A stretch of 64,000 bases of DNA from Flavobacterium haoranii (GCF_009363055.1 NZ_CP045292.1:1302001-1366000), one strand, 5' to 3'; positions 1 to 9,321 are shown, numbered from the stretch's first letter. Notes: generated by a model from the letters alone, not told the origin. A program made the numbers and translations.

Positions 1-453
1 CCACATAAAAAAAATCCGGATGCATTTGAATTGATTCGCGCAAAATGCAACCGAATTCAAGCCATTCCGAACGAATTAGCGCTTTTGACCAATAATTTAC
101 CTTCAGGGTATCACAGAGACTCGCAATTGACCAAAGAATGTTTATTTCCGGGTATTGAAGCCTTAAAAGACTGTTTATCAATTTGTCAATTCATGCTGAA
201 CCATATCATCATTAAAGACAATATTTTGGATGACGAAAAATACAAATACTTATTCAGCGTGGAAAACGTAAACCAAGAAGTTTTAAACGGCATGTCGTTT
301 AGAGAAGCCTATAAAAAAATTGGTTTGGAAATTGAAAATAATACTTACAAACCTGAAACCAATTTACATCACACACACGAAGGTAGCATAGGAAATTTGT
401 GTCTTGATGAAATCAAAAACGCATTTTATAAAGTTAGAAATAAGGTTGTATAA
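1..453 (+). CDS. argH: Argininosuccinate lyase, C-terminal part (5' end outside window)
   Basis: The frame is open from base 1, so the gene begins before the window; about 150 C-terminal residues remain. Argininosuccinate lyase splits argininosuccinate into arginine and fumarate in the cytoplasm, the last step of arginine synthesis. The first residues, PHKKNPDAFE, are the end of the fumarase/aspartase superfamily signature (SSxMPxKxNP), whose mobile loop carries the catalytic serine. The rest matches the C-terminal helical domain, ending shortly after NLCLDEIKNAFYKV. A TTG at 31 lies inside this signature region and is not a start. The short gap to the convergent Lrp-type gene holds a small GC-rich inverted repeat. 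Confidence 0.93.
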   Translation, partial: PHKKNPDAFELIRAKCNRIQAIPNELALLTNNLPSGYHRDSQLTKECLFPGIEALKDCLSICQFMLNHIIIKDNILDDEKYKYLFSVENVNQEVLNGMSFREAYKKIGLEIENNTYKPETNLHHTHEGSIGNLCLDEIKNAFYKVRNKVV

Positions 454-471
454 ATATTCTTAATTTAAAAA

Positions 472-493
472 ACATCTCGACTCCGCTCGATGT
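472..493. repeat. Short GC-rich inverted repeat after argH
   Basis: An imperfect inverted repeat (ACATCTCGA, short loop, TCGATGT) lies between two convergent genes. It contains a GC-rich word of the CGACTCCGCTCG type that stands out from the AT-rich surroundings and resembles words near 33.5 kb, 47.25 kb and inside parE. It may act as a weak terminator, but there is no T-run next to it. Confidence 0.4.
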
Positions 494-501
494 AACAAAC
501 A

Positions 502-972
502 TTATTTAGGAATTTTAAAAGCTGTTTCTTTTTTTACCTCATTTAGGACGATACTACTGTGATATTGTCCTATGTTTGGTATGTTAGAAACTACATTTAC
601 CACGAAATTATTATAACTTCCAATATCTGTTGAAACAATCTTCATAACATAATCGTAAGTACCAGACAAACTGATTAATTCTTGAATTTCAGGAATAGAA
701 ACCGCTATTCGCTCAAAATCCATTAAAGCTTCTTTAGACTGTTCTTTTAAGGTAATATAACAATACACCACAATATCTAATCCAACTTGAACACGATCAA
801 CAAGAGCAACATATTTTTTTATAATTCCTCTACGTTCTAAACTTTTAATGCGTTCGTAAGTTGGCGTAAAAGAAAGTCCAATTTGTTCGCCAATATCTTT
901 TACAGAAAGTGTAGAATCACTTTGTAATATATCAAGAATTTTTAAATCTTTATCGTCTAGCGTTGCTTTCAT
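502..972 (-). CDS. Lrp/AsnC family transcriptional regulator
   Basis: A 156-residue protein with the standard Lrp/AsnC layout. Residues about 1-60 form an AsnC-type winged helix-turn-helix (DLKILDILQSD, then LSFTPTYERIKSLERRGII). Residues about 65-150 form the RAM effector-binding and oligomerisation domain. Family members usually sense an amino acid and control amino-acid metabolism; the effector here cannot be read from sequence. It lies convergent to argH and 19 bases downstream of ruvX on the same strand, so it may be cotranscribed with ruvX. Length and domain order are normal. Confidence 0.9.
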   Translation of the reverse strand: MKATLDDKDLKILDILQSDSTLSVKDIGEQIGLSFTPTYERIKSLERRGIIKKYVALVDRVQVGLDIVVYCYITLKEQSKEALMDFERIAVSIPEIQELISLSGTYDYVMKIVSTDIGSYNNFVVNVVSNIPNIGQYHSSIVLNEVKKETAFKIPK

Positions 973-991
973 ATACCACTAAATTACAGAA

Positions 992-1405
992 TTATTTTTT
1001 AAAATTTAGATAATCTTGCAGAAGAATTGTTGCAGCAATTTCGTCAATTAAACCTTTGTTTTGACGTTGTTTTTTCTTTAATCCACTATCAATCATGGTT
1101 TGAAAGGCCATTTTAGAAGTAAAACGTTCATCCATTCGTTCCAAACTTATTATTGGAAATTCTTTTTGGAACTGAACCACAAATTTTTCAATTATTTCAG
1201 CACTTTCTGAAGCAGAACCATCCATTTGTTTTGGTTCACCTATAATCGCTTTTTCAACTTTATGTTTTGAAAAATAATCTTTTAAGAAAGGAATCAATTT
1301 ATCTGTATCAACAGTTGTTAATCCCGATGCTATAATTTGCATATCATCAGTAATAGCAATTCCTGTTCTTTTTTTCCCGTAATCTATTGCTAAAATTTGT
1401 CCCAT
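992..1405 (-). CDS. ruvX: Putative pre-16S rRNA nuclease / Holliday junction resolvase (YqgF family)
   Basis: The frame is open to 1453, but the ATG at 1405 gives the family N-terminus MGQILAIDYGKKRTGIAI and a normal 137-residue protein. The YqgF family has an RNase H fold. The acidic residues are visible: Asp in AIDYG, Glu in IIGEP, Asp/Glu in MDERFTS, and Asp in GLIDEIAA near the C-terminus. In other bacteria the family trims the 5' end of pre-16S rRNA and has been proposed to resolve recombination junctions. The longer start would add a hydrophobic extension overlapping the mqo terminator, so it was rejected. Confidence 0.92.
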   Translation of the reverse strand: MGQILAIDYGKKRTGIAITDDMQIIASGLTTVDTDKLIPFLKDYFSKHKVEKAIIGEPKQMDGSASESAEIIEKFVVQFQKEFPIISLERMDERFTSKMAFQTMIDSGLKKKQRQNKGLIDEIAATILLQDYLNFKK

Positions 1406-1433
1406 AAAAAGATTAAAGAACAAATTTAAAAAT

Positions 1434-1460
1434 AAAAAAGTGGGAAACCCCACTTTTTTT
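1434..1460 (-). terminator. Rho-independent terminator of mqo
   Basis: A perfect 11-bp stem (AAAAAAGTGGG paired with CCCACTTTTTT) closes a 4-base loop at 1445-1448. A/T runs on both sides let it work in either direction. It overlaps the stop codon of the minus-strand mqo gene and lies just upstream of ruvX. Confidence 0.85.
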
Positions 1461-2939
1461 ATGCTTCTAAATGTAAAACTTCGGTTGTCATCTTTTTTAC
1501 CGACTCAAAAACTGCTTCGTTTTCATTTAATTTTATTCCGTATGAAGGAATTATTACTTTCATCTTCTCTTGCCATTCTGCTGACCTCATTTTCTCACAA
1601 AAACATCTTTCTAACAATTCAATCATAATAGAAACTGCAGTTGATGCGCCAGGAGAAGCTCCTAATAATGCCGCAATCGAACAATCAGAAGCACTTACAA
1701 TTTCAGTTCCGAATTGTAAAACTCCTTTTCCATCTTTATCTTTCTTTATAATTTGAACACGTTTTCCAGCTTCTTCTAAAACCCAATCTTCCGATTTTGC
1801 ATCGGGATAATATAATTTTAAATCGGCCATTCGTTCTTCTTGAGAATGCATCACTTGTTCGATTAAATATTTCGTTAAAGGAATATTGTGAGCTCCGGCA
1901 TAAAGCATAGGCCAAATATTATTTGTTTTTATCGATTTTAATAAATCAAAATATGAACCTTTTTTAAGAATTTGGTTGTAAATCCGGCATAAGGTCCAAA
2001 TAACAATTCTTCTTTACCATTTATTTTACGAGTATCTAAATGCGGAACCGACATTGGCGGAGCACCAACAGCCGCTTTTCCGTATACTTTTGCATGATGT
2101 TGTTTTATTACATCTTCATTTACACAACGTAACCATTGACCTGAAACTGGGAAACCACCGAAACCTTTTCCTTCTAAAATTTTTGATTTCTCTAATAAAG
2201 GTAATGATCCTCCACCAGCTCCAATGAAAACGAATTTGGTTTTTAACTTTCTCTTTTCACCTGTTACTAAATCTTTCACTTTTAGCAACCATCTACCGTC
2301 TTCTTCCTTTTTAAGCTTTTTAACTTCGTGATTAAAATACATTTCAACACCATCTTGTACTTGAAGATATTGAAACATACTTCTTGTTAAATTACCAAAA
2401 TTAACATCAGTACCTCTGTGCATGTAAGTTGCGGCTACCTTTTCATTTTCGTCTCTGCCCTTCATAACAAGTGGCATCCAAGATGTAATTTCATCTGCTG
2501 AAGTTGAAAACTTCATTTCTTTGAAAAGTGTATTTTTAGTTAAACCTTCGTAGCGTTTCTTTAAAAATTTCACATTGTCTTCACCCCAAACAAAGCTTGA
2601 ATGTGGTATTGTTTTAATAAAATTTTCTGGTGAAGTAATTAAATTTTGTTGTACTAGATAAGCCCAAAATTGTCTTGAAACTTCAAATTGTTCTGCAATA
2701 TGAATTGCTTTAGACACATCTACAGAACCATCTGGTTTTTGTGGCGTATAATTTAGCTCACAAAACGAAGAGTGTCCTGTTCCAGCATTATTCCAAGCAT
2801 CAGAACTTTCCGTAGAAGCTGTGTCTTGTTTTTCAAAAATTTCAATTGTTATATCAGGTTGTAACTGTTTAAGTAATGTTCCAAGTGTGGCGCTCATTAT
2901 ACCTGAGCCTACCAAAACAACGTCTGGATTAACGTTCAT
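1459..2939 (-). CDS. mqo: Malate:quinone oxidoreductase, frame broken by one base
   Basis: FAD-dependent membrane-associated enzyme that oxidises malate to oxaloacetate and passes electrons to the quinone pool. The N-terminal part (from 2939) starts with a dinucleotide fold, [17 protein letters not shown], and contains [11 protein letters not shown] and [11 protein letters not shown]. It runs into a stop at 1938. The C-terminal part continues in the -1 frame and ends at 1459. Adding one A to the run of six (T at 1960-1965 on the plus strand) restores [16 protein letters not shown] and a protein of about 493 residues, the usual length. The break falls on A AAA AAG, a known slippery heptamer, but a sequencing deletion is the simpler reading. 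A hairpin terminator overlaps the stop. Confidence 0.9.
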
Positions 2940-3136
2940 TTTAAATTGTATTTTAAAAATTGAAAATGCAAAGATATTGCTATTTTAATAAAAATTATTT
3001 TTTAGTTTCAAGTTTTTACTGAAAATTTATCAATAAAAATAGATGAAAACGATGTAGTTAATAAATAAAATTCAATAAAGAATTGTTTTTTTAGCTTAAA
3101 AATATGTTTTTCTATTTTTTAAGTAGTTTTAGGTTT

Positions 3137-3144
3137 TATATTTG
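3137..3144 (+). promoter_or_regulatory. Putative -7 box of dapD
   Basis: TATATTTG fits the Bacteroidota -7 consensus TAnnTTTG. It ends 15 bases before the dapD ATG, so the leader would be very short. No clear -33 TTTG was identified. Confidence 0.55.
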
Positions 3145-3158
3145 TAAAAAATTACACA

Positions 3159-3974
3159 ATGGAAAATTTAAAAAATATTATAGAAAAAGCTTGGGATAAC
3201 AGAGCTTTATTACAGGAAGACGCTACTCAAAATGCTATAAAAGAAGTTATTGAGTTATTAGATAATGGAAAAATTAGAGTTGCGGAACCTACAGCTAACG
3301 GTTGGCAAGTTAATGAATGGGTAAAAAAAGCTGTAGTAATGTACTTCCCTATTCAAAAAATGGATACTTGGGAAGCTGGTATTTTTGAATATCATGATAA
3401 AATGGAATTAAAGCGTAATTATGCTGAAAAAGGTGTTCGTGTAGTTCCTCCAGCAACAGCTCGCTATGGTGCATATATTTCTTCAGGTGTTATTTTAATG
3501 CCAAGTTATGTTAACATTGGTGCTTATGTAGATGCTGGAACTATGGTCGATACATGGGCAACTGTTGGTAGTTGTGCGCAAATAGGTAAAGATGTACATT
3601 TAAGTGGTGGTGTTGGAATTGGTGGAGTATTAGAACCATTACAAGCTGCTCCTGTTATTATTGAAGATGGTGCATTTTTAGGTTCAAGAAGTATTGTTGT
3701 AGAAGGTGTTAGAGTTGAAAAAGAAGCCGTTTTAGGTGCCAATGTTGTATTGACAGCTTCAACAAAAATTATTGATGTTACCGGAGATCAACCTGTTGAA
3801 TACAAAGGTGTTGTTCCTGCTCGTTCGGTTGTAATTCCTGGAAGCTACACTAAGAAATTTGCAGCTGGCGAATATCAAGTTCCATGTGCATTAATTATTG
3901 GACAAAGAAAACCTTCGACTGATTTAAAAACTTCACTTAACGATGCGTTAAGAGAATATAATGTAGCTGTTTAA
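3159..3974 (+). CDS. dapD: 2,3,4,5-tetrahydropyridine-2,6-dicarboxylate N-succinyltransferase
   Basis: A 271-residue enzyme of the succinylase branch of lysine and diaminopimelate synthesis. It transfers succinyl from succinyl-CoA to tetrahydrodipicolinate. Residues about 100-215 form the left-handed beta-helix of hexapeptide repeats (GAYISSGVILMPSYVNIGAY, then VGSCAQIGKDVHLSGGVGIG). The family motif GGVLEPLQAAPVIIEDGAFLG and the C-terminal VPCALIIGQRK are present. Length is normal. The stop at 3974 is 4 bases before the glycosyltransferase start at 3979, so the two genes are probably cotranscribed, although their functions differ. Confidence 0.96.
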   Translation: MENLKNIIEKAWDNRALLQEDATQNAIKEVIELLDNGKIRVAEPTANGWQVNEWVKKAVVMYFPIQKMDTWEAGIFEYHDKMELKRNYAEKGVRVVPPATARYGAYISSGVILMPSYVNIGAYVDAGTMVDTWATVGSCAQIGKDVHLSGGVGIGGVLEPLQAAPVIIEDGAFLGSRSIVVEGVRVEKEAVLGANVVLTASTKIIDVTGDQPVEYKGVVPARSVVIPGSYTKKFAAGEYQVPCALIIGQRKPSTDLKTSLNDALREYNVAV

Positions 3975-3978
3975 AACA

Positions 3979-5033
3979 ATGAAAGTACTTGTCATACAAA
4001 TCAAAATGATAGGTGACGTACTGGCAAGTACTGTCATTTGTGAAACTATTAAAGAGCAAAATCCTAATTGCGAAATTCATTATTTGATTCAAAAAAATAG
4101 TTTTGCAGTTGTTGAAAACAATCCTTGTATTGATAAAGTTATTTTCTTTGAAGAAGAAAAGTACAAAGGCTTCAAAGGTTTTATTCAATTAGGAAAAGAA
4201 TTTAAGCAAGAAAATTACTCAGCTATAATTGATGCTTATGGAAAATTACAAAGTATTATTCCGAGCTATTTAAGTAATATAAAAACCAGAATTGCTACTA
4301 AAAAATGGTATACTGATTTACTATTTACAGAAACTGTAATTCCAGATACTGAATGCGAAGGAACAGCCAATGCTTTCCGACTTTTATTAGTCAAAACTTT
4401 TCTAAAAAAGAAGTGGATTTAATTTATCCTAAAATTCATTTAACTCCCCAAGAAATATCTAATGCTAAATCTATAATTGAAAGTCAGCTCGATACGAGTA
4501 AACCTATTTTTATGATTAGTGTAGTAGGAAGTGCTCCAAATAAAAGTTTACCGAATGAATACATGGCAAAAGTATTAGATACTATTTCTGAAAGTAATAA
4601 AAATGCACAACTTGTATTTAATTACATGCCCAATCAATTTGAGGAAGCAAAAGCAATTTTTGATAGTTGTAATCTAGCAACTCAAAAGCAAATAGTTTTT
4701 GACTTCTATTGCAAAGGATTAAGAACATTTATTAGTGTTTTATCACAATGTAACGCTTTGATTGGAAATGAAGGTGGCGCTACTAATATGGCAAAATCTT
4801 TAAATATTCCTACGTTTACAATTTATGCACCTTGGATTAATAGAAATTCTTGGAATATAATGGAAACATCTGGTTTACACGATATTGTTCACTTACGTGA
4901 TTATTATTCAGACCTTTATAAAAACAAACACCCTAAAAACTTTAAGGAAAAGTCTTTAGAGTGGTATGATAAATTGAATCCAGATTTGTTTTGCGAAAAA
5001 TTAAAACAATTTGTAAAAAGAATTAGTCAATAA
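3979..5033 (+). CDS. Glycosyltransferase family 9 (ADP-heptose:LPS heptosyltransferase-like), frame broken by one base
   Basis: The N-terminal part reads MKVLVIQIKMIGDVLASTVI, the GT9 start, in which the IGD loop acts near the acceptor site. It ends early at 4422. The C-terminal part lies in the -1 frame and carries the nucleotide-sugar motif IGNEGGATNMAKSL. One extra A in the six-A run at 4404-4409 joins the halves as TFLKKEVDLIYPKIHL, giving about 351 residues, normal for GT9. The break sits on A AAA AAG. The enzyme probably adds a heptose or similar sugar to the LPS core at the inner membrane. It starts 4 bases after dapD and overlaps the convergent epimerase gene by 11 bases at its 3' end. 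Confidence 0.85.
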
Positions 5034-5967
5034 ACTTTTCTTTATACCATTTTACTTGTTCTTTTAATCCTTCTTCAAAACTTGTTTTAGGACTATAATC
5101 CAATAATTTACGTGCTTTATCAATTACTGCAGCTGTACGTTGTTGATCTCCTTTTCTAGGTGGTTTATGGTCAATTAATAATTTTTTATCCATTATTTTT
5201 TGTACCAAATCAATTCCTTGCCCAGTTGTATTTACCTCATCTGTTCCAAGGTTGATTATCTCTCCGTCTATTTTGTCTTCTTTACCAATAATTGCACTTA
5301 ATCCTTCTACAATATCTCCAACATAAGTAAAACTTCTCTCGTGTTTTTCACTTCCTTCAAATAAAGGAAATGGCTTGTTGTTGAATAAATTTTCAACCAA
5401 CATGGTATATAATTTCTCAGGACGTTCTCTTGGTCCGTAAACCGAATACAAACGTATTGAACACGATTTTAATTTTTGAGTTCTAGATAATGCTAAAACC
5501 AATTGCTCAGCAGCTAATTTAGTAGCACCATAAAAAGAAACTGGTTGAGGCGGAACTGTTTCGTCTACTGTAGCTTCTAATCCATAAACAGAAGAAGTTG
5601 CAATATTTACAAACATCTTCAAATCAGGATTGTACTTTAATACAAAATCTAAAAGATTTTGTGTAGCATAAATGTTATTGGTAACATATTCTTCTAAAGA
5701 AGTCGTTGCCGAAATTCCTGGTTGAGCGGCTAAATGATATATATAATCGTAATTGATTTCAAAAACTTTTGATAAATCATCATTTAAATCTATTTCAAAA
5801 ATTTCAACTCCCTTAGCATTTAAATCAGTTGCGTTTAAGCGCTTTAATTTAGTATCATAATAATTATTAAAATTATCGATTCCATACACTTTATGACCTT
5901 TATTAACTAAAGTTTCGCATAAATGTGACGCAATAAATCCGGCAGCTCCTGTTACTAAAATATTCAT
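5023..5967 (-). CDS. NAD-dependent nucleotide-sugar epimerase/dehydratase
   Basis: A 314-residue extended short-chain dehydrogenase. The N-terminal Rossmann motif GAAGFIASH binds NAD. Catalytic Tyr146 and Lys150 are in SFYGATK, with the partner Ser in ATSSVYG. The motif YSVYGPRERPE resembles UDP-glucuronate 4-epimerases. It probably interconverts a nucleotide sugar used by the neighbouring glycosyltransferases; the exact substrate is not readable. Its start is adjacent to the GT2 gene stop (5967/5968), so it is the last gene of a minus-strand operon that also holds two GT2 enzymes and a kinase. Confidence 0.9.
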   Translation of the reverse strand: MNILVTGAAGFIASHLCETLVNKGHKVYGIDNFNNYYDTKLKRLNATDLNAKGVEIFEIDLNDDLSKVFEINYDYIYHLAAQPGISATTSLEEYVTNNIYATQNLLDFVLKYNPDLKMFVNIATSSVYGLEATVDETVPPQPVSFYGATKLAAEQLVLALSRTQKLKSCSIRLYSVYGPRERPEKLYTMLVENLFNNKPFPLFEGSEKHERSFTYVGDIVEGLSAIIGKEDKIDGEIINLGTDEVNTTGQGIDLVQKIMDKKLLIDHKPPRKGDQQRTAAVIDKARKLLDYSPKTSFEEGLKEQVKWYKEKFID

Positions 5968-6795
5968 TTAATTATCTTTTTTAATTCCAAATGGAGTCCA
6001 TTTAATTCTTTTCTCTTTTACCTCTTTTCTAATCGCTAAATTAGCTGCAAGAGATTCTGGAGTTTTATATCCTCTAGGGTGATCTAAATGCACTACAATT
6101 GCTTTGTGTCTTATTTGTTTTCCTTTTACACCATAATTTTCTAAACGCTCGCCAAATTCTCTATCTGGACCTCCATACTTCATGCGTTCATCGTAACCAT
6201 TAATTGCAATCATATCTTCTTTAAAACCAGAAGAATTACAATTATTAAAAGATGGTGTAGTAGGTGAAATAATATCTAAAATTTTGCCTAAAAAGACACT
6301 TGAACCTAATTTTAATGTATTAGAAAAATCTAACTTATCAATAGCATTCAGCCATTTTACATTGAAACAATTTTGGTTTAAAATATCTTCTTTTGTGATA
6401 GCTTTACTAGTTTTCATTGAAAGTTTACAATAACCGCCAGATAAAAATCTACCTTTTTCTGCTTGTTGTGCGTGAATTTCAACAAAATCGGCTCTTGGAA
6501 TACAATCACCATCCGTCATTAAAATATACTCATGACTAGCCTCAACAATTGCAACATTTAATATTTCTTGACGTCTATAGCCTTCATCTTCGTGCCATAA
6601 ATGCCTTACAGGTACCGGATAATTGGCTGCATATCGATCAATTAACTCTTTTGTTGTTACACGAGAACCATCATCGGCTATAATTAATTCAAAATCTTTA
6701 TAGGTTTGAACACTGTAACCAATTAAGACTTTCTCAAGCCATTCTTCTGCATTATAAGTACTTACAACAACTGATATTTTTAAATTATTATTCAA
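5968..6795 (-). CDS. Glycosyltransferase family 2 (first of two paralogues)
   Basis: A 275-residue GT-A enzyme. The nucleotide-sugar site is visible as VVVSTYNAEEWLEKVL, ADDGS and the metal-binding TDGDCIPR. The C-terminal segment with INGYDERMKYGGPDREFGER is the Glyco_transf_7C/galactosyltransferase-like acceptor region. No membrane segment is seen, so it is probably cytoplasmic and works on a lipid-linked or LPS acceptor. It overlaps the next upstream GT2 gene by 8 bases. The two share motif order and much of their sequence, so they arose by tandem duplication. Acceptor and linkage are unknown. Confidence 0.88.
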   Translation of the reverse strand: MNNNLKISVVVSTYNAEEWLEKVLIGYSVQTYKDFELIIADDGSRVTTKELIDRYAANYPVPVRHLWHEDEGYRRQEILNVAIVEASHEYILMTDGDCIPRADFVEIHAQQAEKGRFLSGGYCKLSMKTSKAITKEDILNQNCFNVKWLNAIDKLDFSNTLKLGSSVFLGKILDIISPTTPSFNNCNSSGFKEDMIAINGYDERMKYGGPDREFGERLENYGVKGKQIRHKAIVVHLDHPRGYKTPESLAANLAIRKEVKEKRIKWTPFGIKKDN

Positions 6796-7609
6796 TTTTA
6801 TCTTTTTTTATTCCGTTTTTAATCCAAGTAACGTTATTTTTCTTGTTGAAATTTCGAATTGCTAAATTATTCAAAATTTTAGACTTATCCGCATATTTTC
6901 GTTCATGATCTAAATGAAGACAAATTGCAGAATACCTAATTTGCTTCGCTAACACACCAAGATTAAACAATCGCTCTCCTACTTCTCTATCTAAACCACC
7001 ATATTGCATTTCTTCATTAAAGCCATTTATTGCCAGTAAATCTTCCTTATAACAAGATGTATTGTGACCGTTAAAGGTTTTTTTTGTTGGTGTTACCCAA
7101 TTCATGAAAGCTGCAACAATTATATTTTTGGTTAATTTAGATAATTTAAAAGATTTTTTAACTCCGTTTTTTACCAACCAATTTATGGAAAAACAATCGC
7201 CATTTAAAATATCTTTTTCATTAATTCTTTTTGAAATTTCTAAAGGCAATTTAAAATAACCTCCACTTAAAAAATAACCTTTCTCTTTGTACTGCAAGTG
7301 TTTTGCTATAAAATCTTCACGTGGAATACAATCGCCATCAGTAAACAATAAATAATCTGATTTTGCTTCGAGAATCGCTTTGTTTAAAATTCTACACTTC
7401 TGAAAACCTTCATCGGGTTGCCATACATGAACAATCGGAAATTTAAATCTTGATTGAAATGAATCTATTAGACTTTTCGTTTTGTTGGTTGAACCGTCAT
7501 CTGCTATTACAATTTGAAAATCGCTGATGGATTGCTTTAAATATCCAATCAAAACTTTTTCAAGCCATTCTTCAGAATTGTATGTTGTTATTATAACAGA
7601 TAATTTCAT
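6788..7609 (-). CDS. Glycosyltransferase family 2 (second paralogue)
   Basis: A 273-residue GT-A enzyme with the same architecture as its downstream neighbour: VIITTYNSEEWLEKVLIGY, IADDGS, the metal site TDGDCIPRED, then INGFNEEMQYGGLDREVGER. The shared YNxEEWLEKVLIGY start and the DREfGERL / DREVGERL segment point to a tandem duplication. Its 3' end overlaps the next gene by 8 bases, so the pair is translationally coupled. It probably transfers successive or alternative sugars onto the LPS core or another surface glycan. Specificity cannot be read. Confidence 0.88.
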   Translation of the reverse strand: MKLSVIITTYNSEEWLEKVLIGYLKQSISDFQIVIADDGSTNKTKSLIDSFQSRFKFPIVHVWQPDEGFQKCRILNKAILEAKSDYLLFTDGDCIPREDFIAKHLQYKEKGYFLSGGYFKLPLEISKRINEKDILNGDCFSINWLVKNGVKKSFKLSKLTKNIIVAAFMNWVTPTKKTFNGHNTSCYKEDLLAINGFNEEMQYGGLDREVGERLFNLGVLAKQIRYSAICLHLDHERKYADKSKILNNLAIRNFNKKNNVTWIKNGIKKDKIE

Positions 7610-7631
7610 TAATAGATAAAAAACTAATGTA

Positions 7632-8399
7632 CTACTTTTTCCAGAATTTAATCTTCTTTTTTATTTTCTTTCTTCTATTAAATCGCTCTAGAAAACCATT
7701 AGCTTCTTTCATTAACAATTGAAAAAAATCATTTTCGTTTACTTGATACAATTTAGCATATTCTTTTGCTAAAATTGAATTGATATCTTCTTCTGTAGTT
7801 AATTTTGCAATATTTCTGGCTCGTTGCTCCATGCTTAAATTAGCATGAAAACTCATTCTATTTAAATCTACCAAATAAAATTGATAATCGTTATCACCAA
7901 CTTTTTTAATTAAAGTATTTCCTGCAGTATTATCAATAAATTCAATTCCTTCGTTATGAACTTTGAAAAAAAATTGTGCCGTTTGTTTTATTATTTCTTC
8001 ACGATTTGGATAATTTGGATCGAAAACTAAATTTCTAAACATCAAATCAATATTTTGTTGGTTACTGAAGTAATAACTTTGTTCTAAACCTAAAACTGAT
8101 TTATTCTCGTAATATGCATAAGGTTGTGGAGTTCCTATTCCTTTTTCTAAAAGTAAAGTAGCATATTCAAATGAGCGTTGCGCTTTCGATTTTCTTATAT
8201 AACCATAAATAATTGCGTTTAACAAATTCGGTTTTTTAAAAGACTTTACATTTACTTCTGTTCCATCTTCCAAATCAAAGAATTTGATTACATTTCGCTT
8301 TTCAGAACCTATTAATTCACCTTCTTTTTTAAATTTATTTAAAATACAATCAAATTGATTTTCTAAATGTTTAAAATTTGGGCGAAAAACTTTCTTCAT
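7632..8399 (-). CDS. Lipopolysaccharide kinase-like protein (KdkA/WaaP type)
   Basis: The frame is open to 8543, but the ATG at 8399 is the better start. It gives MKKVFRPNFKH and frees the divergent promoter region in front of the gene at 8473. The 255-residue protein has a protein-kinase-like fold of the Kdo/heptose kinase type. The segment FIDNTAGNTLIKK fits the catalytic loop and FYLVDLNRM fits the metal-binding DLN region. Such kinases phosphorylate inner-core LPS sugars. It opens the minus-strand operon kinase - GT2 - GT2 - epimerase. The Lys-rich C-terminus (RRKKIKKKIKFWKK) could contact the membrane. Kinase assignment is by motif only. Confidence 0.75.
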   Translation of the reverse strand: MKKVFRPNFKHLENQFDCILNKFKKEGELIGSEKRNVIKFFDLEDGTEVNVKSFKKPNLLNAIIYGYIRKSKAQRSFEYATLLLEKGIGTPQPYAYYENKSVLGLEQSYYFSNQQNIDLMFRNLVFDPNYPNREEIIKQTAQFFFKVHNEGIEFIDNTAGNTLIKKVGDNDYQFYLVDLNRMSFHANLSMEQRARNIAKLTTEEDINSILAKEYAKLYQVNENDFFQLLMKEANGFLERFNRRKKIKKKIKFWKK

Positions 8400-8472
8400 C
8401 TTATTTATTGCTAATAATTGACAAAAGTAAGTTTTTTTATTTATTTGGCTTATTTTTACAAAAAAATAGAAT

Positions 8473-9319
8473 ATGTTCAAACATCTTTTAATTACGAGAT
8501 TTAATCTTAAAAATCCAGAATGGAAACAATTAACTAAAAACAACGAATCGCTTTTAGACGATAGTTGGATGAATGAACGACTAGAATTATTTGCTAATTA
8601 TTGTTTTCCTTCAGTTAGCAATCAAACCAATCAAAACTTTGAATGGTTGCTGTATTTTGATGTTTCTACAAGCGAAAATCACAAAAATAAAATAGCAGAA
8701 ATTATTGGTAATAAAACCAATATCAAAAGTTTCTTTATTGACGGAATGCCTGTTTTTAATGAAAGTATTATAAAATATGTTGAAGAAAATATTTCGACAG
8801 AGTATTTAATTACCTCGAGAATTGACAATGACGATTGTATTCACAAGGATTTTATAAACGAAATTCAGAAGCATTTCGACAAACAAGATTTCTTAGCTAT
8901 TGATAATATTGAAGGTTATACTTTACAAATTGAACCTAATTTTATTTTGGGTAAAAAGAACACATTTTCAATCCTTTTATAAGTTTAATTGAGAAAAATG
9001 ACCAACCTAAAACGGTTTGGCATTATGTTCACAATATGTGGAAAAAAGAACCTCGATTAATTCACGTAACTGAAAAAAGACTTTGGCTTTCTGTTATTCA
9101 CGGAAAAAACAAAGTAAATGAGTTTGATGGTTATGGAAACATAAAATGGAATTCTTTAAAAAATGATTTTATAGTTTCGGATAAAGTTTCTCAAAAATTG
9201 AGAACGACCAATTGCCGTTCTCAAAATGGTGGTTTTTAAGCCTTCGAAATTTTTTATATGTAAAACGTGTTTTATTAAGTAAACAACTTAAAAAAATGTT
9301 AGGCGTTTATAAGAAATAA
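8473..9319 (+). CDS. Rhamnosyltransferase-like protein, frame broken twice
   Basis: The first part has the pattern of the putative rhamnosyl transferase family (PF11316-type): HLLITRFNLKNPEW, WLLYFDVSTSE, and a metal-site-like SRIDNDDCIHKDF at residues about 115-127. Two one-base losses break the frame. One extra A at 8953-8957 restores LGKKEHIFNPFISLIEKND. One extra A at 9223-9226 restores SQKWWFLSLRNFLYVKRVLL and carries the frame to a stop at 9317-9319. The joined protein is about 282 residues. It transcribes divergently from the LPS kinase and ends 2 bases before the convergent GT4 gene. Probably part of the surface-glycan cluster. Confidence 0.75.
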
Positions 9320-9321
9320 TT

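Noticed and set aside
31..453. A complete 140-residue gene starting at TTG 31.
   Set aside because: The frame is open upstream to base 1 and the codons before 31 encode the argininosuccinate lyase signature, so this is the end of argH.
992..1453. A longer ruvX start at 1453.
   Set aside because: It adds a hydrophobic extension foreign to the family and runs through the mqo terminator; the ATG at 1405 gives the family N-terminus.
7632..8543. A longer start for the LPS kinase at 8543.
   Set aside because: It would overlap the divergent rhamnosyltransferase gene by about 70 bases and has no family support; the ATG at 8399 fits.
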